Positions 18,306 to 26,299 of a DNA stretch of 54,503 nt are shown in pieces. How positions within the stretch are numbered: the first letter of the stretch is position 1; each line of letters opens with the position of its first letter. Where the stretch lies: the NCBI GenBank assembly GCA_030064795.1, contig JASJEI010000010.1, positions 1 to 54,503 of the forward strand. The letters run 5' to 3'. The DNA comes from Pleurocapsa sp. MO_226.B13 (GTDB taxonomy: Bacteria; Cyanobacteriota; Cyanobacteriia; Cyanobacteriales; Xenococcaceae). A program made the position numbers and the translations under genes. Under the pieces are notes generated by a model. It was given only the letters and a program-made list of their open reading frames with translations. It was not told the DNA's origin and did not search any database.

Positions 18306-19565
18306 ATGAAAGTTTTAGCTGCCGTTATTATTCCTCCTCATCTTATGGCCAGCGGTGCTGCTAATGCAGCCAAGCATTTAAGTGCTGCTTTAGCCGATTA
18401 TTGCGAGATCGATCTTGCGATTCTCTCTTACAGAGAGTTCAATAGCAATTTTGGCAAAGCCAAGCTGTTAGAGCGAAAATCGTCTAATATTTTCGCTTTT
18501 ACCAAAGGTCTATTACCCAACAAGGTGCGCACTTTATTTTACCGAGCCGATATTCCCGCTTTAATTAAAAAGGGAGGCTATGATTTAGTTCATTTGCATA
18601 ACACGATTCCTGCCTTAGAAGCCAAGCGGGTAGCACAAACTTGTGTGAGGCAGAAAATCCCCTATGTTATCTCTACCCATGGTTTTTTTGAAATCGCCTC
18701 TGGTGGCAGTGCCTACTCTCTAAAATATATCCATGAAAAATTGGCTTGGAAATTTTTGCTCGAACAGCCTGTCGATTACATAGTCAGGCACGCACAGAAA
18801 ATCTTTGCCCTCTCTCCCTATGAATATCCTTTGTTAGAAAAGCTTGGTGTTGAGAAGGAAAGAATCGCGATCGTTACCAATGGTATCAGCCCCGAATTTT
18901 TGGCTCCCAGACATCCCGAACAAATCGACTCGGTGATAGAGAGATTAAATCTACCCAAGTTATCTCAAAAAGAAATGCCTGTAGGGATTTTTCTGGGCAA
19001 TCATACTCCCAATAAAGGTGTAGAAGTTCTTTTAGAAGCATTTAGCCAAATCAAAAAACCCTTTATTTTGATTGTTTGCGGTCAAAAGCGAGACAATATT
19101 GACTATGAGGGATTTTTGCCCAACCTCAGCCAAGAGCAAAGAGTGATTTTTACCGACTGGATCTCATACCAAGATGTAATCTCGCTCTTTAATTATGCGG
19201 ATTTGTTTGTCTATCCGACTCTATCAGACACTTTACCTTTGGTAATTTTAGAGGCTATGGCTTCTGGTTTGCCGATTCTTTCGACTAAAGTTGGCGGAAT
19301 TCCCTATCAAGTAGATGAGAGTTGTGGGGTGCTTGTAGAGCCAAAAGATTCTCAAGCTGTTGCAGCTGCATTTGAACGAATGACCCAAAATCAAGCGGAA
19401 TTGGTCAAGATGGGTCAAGCTGCCAGTCAAATTGTCAAGACTAAGTTTAATTGGGACAATTCTGCCCAAACAGCTTTCGAGCTATATCAAGAAGTTTTAA
19501 CGATCGACCAAACCCAAAGGCTCAAGCAACAGTCTATTGCTTCGGATTTGCTTACTACTGGCTAG
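18306..19565 (+). CDS. Glycosyltransferase family 4
   Basis: 419 residues, GT-B fold. Gly-rich N-terminal SGAANAAKHLSAAL, then HLHNTIPALEA, IVTNGISPEF, FLGNHTPNKGVEVLLEA and the C-terminal acid pair in SDTLPLVILEAMASG with GGIPYQVDE. Distinct from the 3269/37578 pair (no Cys cluster). Cytoplasmic; donor and acceptor unknown. It is followed by a leftward gene, so it ends the first rightward segment. Confidence 0.85.
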   Translation: MKVLAAVIIPPHLMASGAANAAKHLSAALADYCEIDLAILSYREFNSNFGKAKLLERKSSNIFAFTKGLLPNKVRTLFYRADIPALIKKGGYDLVHLHNTIPALEAKRVAQTCVRQKIPYVISTHGFFEIASGGSAYSLKYIHEKLAWKFLLEQPVDYIVRHAQKIFALSPYEYPLLEKLGVEKERIAIVTNGISPEFLAPRHPEQIDSVIERLNLPKLSQKEMPVGIFLGNHTPNKGVEVLLEAFSQIKKPFILIVCGQKRDNIDYEGFLPNLSQEQRVIFTDWISYQDVISLFNYADLFVYPTLSDTLPLVILEAMASGLPILSTKVGGIPYQVDESCGVLVEPKDSQAVAAAFERMTQNQAELVKMGQAASQIVKTKFNWDNSAQTAFELYQEVLTIDQTQRLKQQSIASDLLTTG

Positions 19566-19673
19566 AGTACAATTAATTTTGTCAATAAACCCTTCGTGAT
19601 TGGGAATTAGGGAGCGATTGGCCAAGTAGCCGATCTACCCTACCCAGTCATTTTTTTTAGGGACTACGTAGAA

Positions 19674-20660
19674 TCATTGAGGCTGGGAAACGGCTTGAAT
19701 CGTCAGTTTAGATTGTGCGATCGCGCTTTGACAGCGTTCCAGAATCGAATCTCCAGCCACAATTACCCTGTCTAGTTGGTGAGTAATCCCAATTATATTG
19801 GGTTCTGGCAACCAGGGAAACAGCACTATATCTCCTGGCTGGGAAAGTAAGGAAATAAAGGTAGAAATTGACTTTGGTTCTAAGAAAGACTCTTTTAGTA
19901 CGATTAAATTGTCAGATTTATCAATCAGCCAATCGTGGTCCCAATCGTTTGAGGTAATGGCTATAGTTAGAGGAACTTGAGGAATTACTTGATAAAACTG
20001 CGCCGAGGCAGTATCGCCATAAAAAAGGAAGTGCTTGTTTTCTAGGCAATACCATCCTTCTGAGAGTTGGTCAGATTTTTCAAGTTCGCTGGCGATGCTG
20101 CTTTTTTGGTTCTCTCTAGTTGGGGATAAGGGTTGGGGTGAATTAGTAGATTGGGGAATAATCGAGACAATTTGCTGCTGGACATCGGTTATTGGCTCTG
20201 ATTTTACGGCAGTATTGGTAGACGAGCTTTGTTCTTGTTTAGTAGCCAAACGAATGTCTTGTCGCGTTATTTTTTCCCCTTGCTTGGCTCTTTGAATTAA
20301 CTCATCGCGGATTTTTTGGGGGGTAGAGGGAGATGACAATTGATAGAGAGCAGATGCAGCGATGCTTACTTGTGCAACTGTTGCACGTTCGGGAAACGCC
20401 TCATAGACTTGAATAAAGTTATAAGCCGTGCGTCTACTCCAGCCAAATTCGGCTTTCAACCAGCGATCGAAGTTTCCATAAGCCAACTGAGAACGTACTT
20501 CAAATATTTTCTGACCTATTTCCCAAATATCCTGAGCAGAACGCTTTAAACGTTCTTTAATTTCTTCTGTTCTCAGTTGAACAATCGAACGTTGCTTAGA
20601 ATCAAGAGTATCATAATCAAAATTATTTAAAATTTGAGCGTTTTTTCCCCTAATGTTCAT
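19674..20660 (-). CDS. DUF3102 protein, predicted DNA-binding, with degenerate methylase-like C-terminus
   Basis: 328 residues from ATG 20660; a TTG at 20687 would add nine residues. Residues ~15-130 match DUF3102 as I recall it: RLKRSAQDIWEIGQKIFEVR, LAYGNFDRWLKAEFGWSRRTAYNFI, with a helix-turn-helix in the last part. A polar linker follows, then a C-terminal module (LENKHFLFYGDTASAQF, AITSNDWDHDWLID, GDIVLFPWLP) that looks like a worn adenine-methylase fold without an obvious NPPY. It sits alone against the direction of the surrounding genes, with five 15-bp direct repeats at 20701-20775 where its promoter should be, which suggests autoregulation. Confidence 0.65.
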   Translation of the reverse strand: MNIRGKNAQILNNFDYDTLDSKQRSIVQLRTEEIKERLKRSAQDIWEIGQKIFEVRSQLAYGNFDRWLKAEFGWSRRTAYNFIQVYEAFPERATVAQVSIAASALYQLSSPSTPQKIRDELIQRAKQGEKITRQDIRLATKQEQSSSTNTAVKSEPITDVQQQIVSIIPQSTNSPQPLSPTRENQKSSIASELEKSDQLSEGWYCLENKHFLFYGDTASAQFYQVIPQVPLTIAITSNDWDHDWLIDKSDNLIVLKESFLEPKSISTFISLLSQPGDIVLFPWLPEPNIIGITHQLDRVIVAGDSILERCQSAIAQSKLTIQAVSQPQ

Positions 20661-20700
20661 TTTTTTGTTTACAGTTATGTTGTTCAAGGTCTATGTTAAA

Positions 20701-20775
20701 AATTAATACAGCTTCAATTAATACAGCCTCAATTAATACAGCTTCAATTAATACAGCCTCAATTAATACAGCCTC
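20701..20775. repeat. Five tandem 15-bp repeats (iteron-like)
   Basis: Exactly five copies of AATTAATACAGCYTC, differing only at the C/T position, occupy 75 bp beginning 40 bases upstream of the DUF3102 start at 20660. A 15-bp period is not one or two exact helical turns, but every second copy is close to the same face. They could be binding sites for the DUF3102 protein. Confidence 0.75.
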
Positions 20776-21044
20776 AATTTATCTAGTTTACACTTTTAAA
20801 GAAATAAAATCTTGGGAACGAGCGGCACTCTTTTTCTTGGTAAGATTTTTATTATACAACAGTGTTTTTAACAGTAGACAATTTAAGCGGTTTTTAGCTA
20901 AAAGCATCTTCTTTTTAAATAAGATCTTAGACTTTTTCTTCTTAGCAAAATAGAGGGAAAATGCCGATTTGTCCTCTCATAATCGGCTGACTTTTCGGTA
21001 TTTTTACTTAAAAATGTGGTGGATCGACTTACATCCAAGCTAAC

Positions 21045-21788
21045 TTAGTAGTCAAATACTAATGGGAGCGAATTAAATTCAATTATTCGTCTAGCTCGAT
21101 TATTATTTAGCTTTAATTCTAGCTTGGGAACATCACCCCGTTTAATAGTAACCAAGTTAAGCTTGCTAATTAAAGACAAAGTATCGCTCCAAGATGTCTT
21201 GGTCTTGACGGTAAGTTGCAAATCCATTATCTCACTGGTCTGTGAATAATAAGCAAGTAGTTTTTGTTTGACAATAGAAGTATTATCTAACAAACGTTCG
21301 GCGGTTAAAAAATCAGGTACAATACAGCAAACTGGCTCTTCTAATTTATTAAAATTTTCCCAAGAAAAATTAATTTGGGAAGCCAGCTGAGTACGATCGC
21401 GATTGAGTCGCTCGGCTCGATTGCAGCGTCGTCTCGATTGATGTTTGGAATCGCTTGCGTAGCGAAAAACCAAGCCAAAGGGTACAGCCTGATTTTGTTG
21501 CCAGTAAGTACGGGCGAGAAGCTCGATTTTATTTATAGCTGAATATTGAACGGTCAACTCGCGGTTTTCGATCTCAATTAGCTCGAAGTTAATATTTTTT
21601 AAGAAAAAGAAATGAGAAATTGTGCCTTGCTCGCAGTTGCGTATGGTATATTCAAAGTGGTGCAAGTTTAATTGGCGTAAAGCATTTATTTCTGAAGTTT
21701 CCCTCACAAAAATCACCACTCGGTCAAGCTCGATTTGAAAGCAATCGACAACTAATGGCTGTTGCTTGTTGATAATTTTGTTTGACAT
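21045..21788 (-). CDS. Hypothetical protein, VOC/glyoxalase-like N-terminus
   Basis: 247 residues. The first 60 contain ELDRVVIFVRETSE, then NCEQGTISHFFFLKNINFELIEIE, similar in layout to vicinal-oxygen-chelate proteins (D-H/R-V start, x-H-P-G-Q-G-T-x-x-R-F-F-L-F and F-E-L-I/L segment). The rest, including many Arg and Asn in SRRRCNRAERLNRDR, is not recognised. Expected VOC metal ligands are not complete, so enzymatic activity is doubtful. It is flanked by a DUF3102 gene in the same direction and the sugar transferase in the other. No membrane segment. Confidence 0.4.
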   Translation of the reverse strand: MSNKIINKQQPLVVDCFQIELDRVVIFVRETSEINALRQLNLHHFEYTIRNCEQGTISHFFFLKNINFELIEIENRELTVQYSAINKIELLARTYWQQNQAVPFGLVFRYASDSKHQSRRRCNRAERLNRDRTQLASQINFSWENFNKLEEPVCCIVPDFLTAERLLDNTSIVKQKLLAYYSQTSEIMDLQLTVKTKTSWSDTLSLISKLNLVTIKRGDVPKLELKLNNNRARRIIEFNSLPLVFDY

Positions 21789-21841
21789 AATGTAATCTGA
21801 GGTTGCTCATAGCATTACAGTTTCACCAAAATTCGAGAGTT

Positions 21842-21868
21842 TTTTACTAGATGATCGGTCTAGTAAAA
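21842..21868. promoter_or_regulatory. Perfect 10-bp dyad between divergent genes
   Basis: TTTTACTAGA at 21842-21851 and TCTAGTAAAA at 21859-21868 with a 7-base spacer TGATCGG. It lies 54 bases upstream of the leftward VOC-like gene and far upstream of the rightward sugar transferase. It could be an operator for a dimeric regulator or a small hairpin. The rest of 21869-22382 has no gene I can support. Confidence 0.4.
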
Positions 21869-22382
21869 GTAAATGCATCGCCAAGTTTTAGTTTAGTTTA
21901 TGGTGAATATTCGCTTCTATAAGTTTACACGGTAGTATTTCGTTTTGGTTTTTAGTGTAAATTTCATCTTGATGATGACTGGTTTGAAGTTCAAAATTGC
22001 ATAGTAATATAAATACCAAAGCGAGATAGTACGGTTTAATACATAAGCCCAGGTGCGGATAATTACTGGCAAGAAAAACGAGTGCCAATTTTTCTAATTT
22101 CCGCTCCCAAATCAATAAATGTTTGCTACAAATACTTCGGAGGAGGGTTTTCTACCGACTGTCTCTAGAAAAATAATCTGTTGCGTTATATTTTCGCTCT
22201 TGGTTAACTATCCAAAACTGGAATTGTTGGCTCGAACCAGATTGGGATTCCGCTTGGGCTATCTCTGTTTGTCGGATAAAAATTTGCTGCTTATTTACCA
22301 GTCATCACCTAGCTTGATGTCAGCTTACTTACATTTAATGCCGTTTAATAATTTTTTTTACGACCACTTCGGGCAAAGGCAA

Positions 22383-23798
22383 ATGAAAACAGATATTCGC
22401 AAACCCAAGGCAATACGAATCAACCAGAGAACAGCTTGGTCTTGGCTGAGGACTATTATAGCCGCCTCGTTGGATAGTATGGCGATCGCTCTATCCTGGA
22501 CAATCGCTAAAAAAATCAGCGCGGTAGATGGTCATCTAATTGTCAGGCACAATCAAGAACAATTAAATCTGCTCTGGTTGATTATTCCAATAAACTTATG
22601 TATTATAATGGCTTCAGGCATCTATGGTACCAATGAGAGTCACAAAGGCTACGGCAATTTGTTCAAAGCCATATGCTTGGGTCAGGTTACTGTTTTATTA
22701 ATTATTTTTCTTTCGGGGCCACAGTTATGGATATCTCGTCTGACTTTTATGCTTGCCTGGGGGTTAACTTTAATCGTAGTCGGTGGCAAAAAGACCTTGC
22801 TAGATCTGGCTACAACCAAAATCGAAAACCGATTCACTTTTTTGGGACGCAAAGTTTTACTTTTAGGAACTAAAGAAGACACCATTAAAGCCAAACAACT
22901 AATCGACCTGACAAGAGCCTACAAAATACAAGGAGTGATTAATTTATCTACTTATCAAAATCGCCAGGAGTGGATTAAAGTTTTGAATCGAATTGACAAC
23001 TATAAATTTGACGAAATATTTCTCTGCTCCTGGGAAAAAATCGAAAACCCCATTTCTTTATCCTGGGAACTCAAGTCGGCGGGGATCGACTGGAGAGTTT
23101 TAGCCGTCAATTTAAAACTGCCCCAACAGTGGTCGCAGATGGTAATGCTAGAGGGAATGCCGACCGTGCGTTTTGATTCCTCGGCGGTGGTCGGAATTGA
23201 TTTTTGGTGTAAGCGGATTTTCGATTTAGTAATTTCATTTTTCTTATTAATCGTACTGGCTTTACCGATGCTGGTAATTGCGATCGTTATCAAGCTAGAT
23301 TCTCCTGGCTGCGTTTTTTTCAAACAAAACCGTGTCGGTCTCAAAGGTCGTCATTTCAAAGTTTGGAAATTTCGCACCATGGTCAAAAATGCCCCCGAAC
23401 TACAGCTAGCATTAGAAACCCAAAACGAAATAGAGGGAGGAGTTTTATTTAAAATCAAAGAAGACCCGCGTATTACCAAGGTAGGTAAGTTTTTACGTCG
23501 CTATAGTCTTGATGAAATACCACAGTTAATTAATGTTCTCAAAGGAGAAATGAGTCTGGTCGGACCTCGACCTTTACCGCTGCGAGATGTTGCCAAGCTA
23601 TCTTCAGAGCGACTTTTACGTCATGAAGTATTGCCAGGAATCACCGGTCTCTGGCAGGTTAGCGGTCGTTCTAATACCAATTCCGAACAGATTTTTGATT
23701 TAGATTCTAAATATATTCAAAATTGGTCTTTAATTCTAGATTTACAAATACTATTAAAAACAATTAAAGTCGTATTAACCAGTAAAGGAGCATACTAA
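22383..23798 (+). CDS. Undecaprenyl-phosphate sugar phosphotransferase (WcaJ/CpsE type)
   Basis: Polyprenyl glycosylphosphotransferase that moves sugar-1-phosphate to undecaprenyl phosphate, the first step of repeat-unit assembly. N-terminal part has about four membrane helices, then a Rossmann-like domain (FLGRKVLLLGTKEDT), a further helix (DLVISFFLLIVLALPMLVIAI) and the C-terminal catalytic domain: FFKQNRVGLKGRHFKVWKFR, RITKVGKFLRRYSLDEIPQL, MSLVGPRPL and PGITGLWQVSGRS. ATG 22383 (471 residues, MKTDIRKPK) is preferred, since the open frame back to 22119 adds 88 residues unlike the family. Next gene, the Wzc kinase, follows in the same direction. Confidence 0.9.
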   Translation: MKTDIRKPKAIRINQRTAWSWLRTIIAASLDSMAIALSWTIAKKISAVDGHLIVRHNQEQLNLLWLIIPINLCIIMASGIYGTNESHKGYGNLFKAICLGQVTVLLIIFLSGPQLWISRLTFMLAWGLTLIVVGGKKTLLDLATTKIENRFTFLGRKVLLLGTKEDTIKAKQLIDLTRAYKIQGVINLSTYQNRQEWIKVLNRIDNYKFDEIFLCSWEKIENPISLSWELKSAGIDWRVLAVNLKLPQQWSQMVMLEGMPTVRFDSSAVVGIDFWCKRIFDLVISFFLLIVLALPMLVIAIVIKLDSPGCVFFKQNRVGLKGRHFKVWKFRTMVKNAPELQLALETQNEIEGGVLFKIKEDPRITKVGKFLRRYSLDEIPQLINVLKGEMSLVGPRPLPLRDVAKLSSERLLRHEVLPGITGLWQVSGRSNTNSEQIFDLDSKYIQNWSLILDLQILLKTIKVVLTSKGAY

Positions 23799-23915
23799 AC
23801 TATTGACAAAAAAGCGATAAGCTTAATGCGATCCTCTTTTTAAAATAGCAGCATCGAGCCTCCAGTTACCATCATTTTTAAAATTTAACTATTTAATCGC
23901 ACCAGAGCTAACAAT

Positions 23916-26120
23916 ATGATTCCCACAATAGTATCGCCAACACGCGAAGAATATATTGATTTTCAGAAATATTGGCTAGTTTTAAAACGTCGTTGGCTGC
24001 CTGCTGGTCTAATTTTTGCCAGCGTTACGGGTTTGTCTTTCATAGCAACCTTATCAAAGGAACCAATTTATGAAGCAGAAGCTCAAATTCTGATTAAAAC
24101 CGATGAATCTTCCAAACTAGTAGGATTAGAAGCTGAAAGAGGGCAGATAGATGTTTTGAGTAAAGACAGCAACCCCGTAGCCACCGAAGCGGAAATTTTG
24201 CGCTCTAGACCAGTTGTCGAAGAAACGATCGCCCAACTCGATTTAAGAAACGACTCAGGAGAATTAGCTGACTACGGTCAGATAGCAGGTGAACTGACCG
24301 TAAAGCCGATAATCGGCACGGATATTCTCCAGGTTTTTTATCAGGATGAAGACCCAGAACAAACAGCAATTATCGTCAACAAACTAATAGACGTGTATGT
24401 CGAAGAGGATACTCGCAGTAACAGGACTGTTGCTGTTGCAGCTAGAGAGTTTATCAAAACAGAATTACCCAAAGTCGAATCCACCGTTGCCAAAGCAGAA
24501 GCGGATTTACGTCAATTCAAAGTAGACAACAAAATTGCCAGCTTATCCCAAGAAGCCAGTAGTAACATTGATGGCACCAAATCTTTAGAAAACGAAATAG
24601 ACGCGGTCAAAGCAGAGCTTAAAGGCATCAATGGTAAATTTGAACAATTGCGTCGCCGATTAAATATTAGTTGGGAAGAAGCAGTAGCGATTAGTTCTCT
24701 CGGTCGCTCGGCAATACCACAGCTAGTTTCACAGCTACAACAAGTCAGGATCGATTTAGTCAATCAACGCGATCGCTTTTCCGAAAATGCTCCGCAGATT
24801 GTCAGTCTTAAAGAACGAGAACAAGAGCTAGTAACTCTTTTAGAAAAGCAAATCGACCAAATTCAAGGTGATATCCAGCGCGATTCCTTAAAAGATAAAA
24901 TTTTGAGCATTAGTTCAGGCGATTCCAACCAAAGCACAATCTCGGAGTTCGCCAATCTGGGGGTAGAGCGTTCTGGGTTAATAAGTAAGCTAGAAGCCCT
25001 AGAGGGCAATCTGCAAACTCGGCAAAAAAATTTAGAAAATCTGCCTTTACTAGAAGAACAACAAAGAGAATTAGAACGTCGAGTCGAAGCAACCCAGTCA
25101 ACCTATCAAATGTTGTTAAGTCGGCTACAAGAAACCCAGGTAGCCGAAAATCAAAATGTAGGTAACGTTCGCGTTGTTGCCCGTGCGGTTACCCCCACAC
25201 AACCGATTAATACAAGTCAAAAAAAGCTAATTATTCTGGCTGGCGGGGCAATAGGCGCGCTTTTAGGGACTGCATTTGCCTTTTTAATTGATTTTCAAGA
25301 CCGCTCGATTAAAAACAGTAAGGAAGCAGAAGCAATTTTTGGTTATCCACTACAGGGCGTGATTCCCGATTTAGGTCGGCTAGCGCGAGAAAGCAGTGCA
25401 GCACAGATCGCCTCACAGCAGATTTCCGACCCCAACTCTAATGCTCTGGTTGCGATCAACGCAGCTGATGCTAAACTAGCAGCACGAGCTAGAGAGGCAT
25501 ATCAAATGCTCCAGGCTAATCTCCATTTTCTTAGCACAGATGGGGAGCGAAAAGCGATCGCCATTACTAGCTCCGTAGCCCAAGAAGGTAAATCTCAGGT
25601 ATCTGCTGGTTTGGCGATCTCGACCGCGCAGTTAGGTAAAAAAGTCTTATTGATCGATGCAGATCTCCACAGACCGAGCCAACACGAAATTTTTAGACTA
25701 CCCAATCTAGATGGTTTGAGTAATATTCTGCGCCAAGAACTAGAATGGGAAGAAGCAATTCAGCAAGTAATGCCCAATCTAGACGTACTAACTTCGGGAG
25801 CAATTTCCGAAAATCCCATACCCCTACTGCGATCGCAGAAAATGAAAACCCTGATGCAAACTCTCTCGGAGAGTTATGATTGCGTTATTGTAGATACTCC
25901 GCCGTTAAACGGGATCGCCGACACGATCATTCTTGGCGGTATGGTTGACGGTCTTTTACTGGTGGTTCGCCCAGGGGTAGTAGATTATGATAGCGCGATC
26001 GCAGCTAAGAAAATGTTAATCAATACCGACCAACGTATACTAGGTATAGTTGCCAATGGAGTGGAGCTAAATAACGAACCTTATGCTCCCTATGCCCAAT
26101 ACGATTTAAAAACTTCTTGA
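23916..26120 (+). CDS. Polysaccharide co-polymerase / tyrosine autokinase (Wzc type)
   Basis: 734 residues: N-terminal Wzz domain with a first membrane helix (~30-48), a long coiled coil (~170-420), a second helix (LIILAGGAIGALLGTAFAFL, ~428-447), then a cytosolic BY-kinase. Kinase motifs are Walker A in SSVAQEGKS (~550-558), Walker A' in LLIDADLHRP (~577) and Walker B in VIVDTPP (~657). The C-terminal tail has three tyrosines (EPYAPYAQYDL), the usual autophosphorylation cluster. It controls chain length and export together with the ligase/polymerase. Strong hairpin directly after its stop codon. Confidence 0.93.
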   Translation: MIPTIVSPTREEYIDFQKYWLVLKRRWLPAGLIFASVTGLSFIATLSKEPIYEAEAQILIKTDESSKLVGLEAERGQIDVLSKDSNPVATEAEILRSRPVVEETIAQLDLRNDSGELADYGQIAGELTVKPIIGTDILQVFYQDEDPEQTAIIVNKLIDVYVEEDTRSNRTVAVAAREFIKTELPKVESTVAKAEADLRQFKVDNKIASLSQEASSNIDGTKSLENEIDAVKAELKGINGKFEQLRRRLNISWEEAVAISSLGRSAIPQLVSQLQQVRIDLVNQRDRFSENAPQIVSLKEREQELVTLLEKQIDQIQGDIQRDSLKDKILSISSGDSNQSTISEFANLGVERSGLISKLEALEGNLQTRQKNLENLPLLEEQQRELERRVEATQSTYQMLLSRLQETQVAENQNVGNVRVVARAVTPTQPINTSQKKLIILAGGAIGALLGTAFAFLIDFQDRSIKNSKEAEAIFGYPLQGVIPDLGRLARESSAAQIASQQISDPNSNALVAINAADAKLAARAREAYQMLQANLHFLSTDGERKAIAITSSVAQEGKSQVSAGLAISTAQLGKKVLLIDADLHRPSQHEIFRLPNLDGLSNILRQELEWEEAIQQVMPNLDVLTSGAISENPIPLLRSQKMKTLMQTLSESYDCVIVDTPPLNGIADTIILGGMVDGLLLVVRPGVVDYDSAIAAKKMLINTDQRILGIVANGVELNNEPYAPYAQYDLKTS

Positions 26121-26162
26121 GTGACAGGTACACCGCCTTGAAAAGGCGGTGCCTGCTGTCAC
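26121..26162 (+). terminator. Strong hairpin immediately after the Wzc gene
   Basis: CACCGCCTT-GAA-AAGGCGGTG (26131-26151) is a 9-bp GC-rich stem, and outer arms GTGACAG (26121-26127) and CTGTCAC (26156-26162) extend it. It starts at the base after the stop codon. No T-run follows, so it may stabilise the 3' end or attenuate rather than act as a classic intrinsic terminator. Confidence 0.5.
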
Positions 26163-26299
26163 CGCATTCCGCGGTCAGAATCAGTAATGACCATCAGCAG
26201 AATAATTCTCTCAAATTAGATAAAATTGCTCTCGGCTAGATTTTAAAATAGCAACCTGTATTCAACTACAACTCGATTACCAACTTAAATTTTTATCCT

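Noticed and set aside
20693..20953. ORF encoding repeated NTASI units
   Set aside because: It is only the translation of the 15-bp direct repeats plus AT-rich DNA, without ribosome binding site or family.
22119..22382. 88-residue N-terminal extension of the sugar transferase frame
   Set aside because: The added residues do not resemble the family and a better start (ATG 22383 with AAAGG ahead) gives the usual length.
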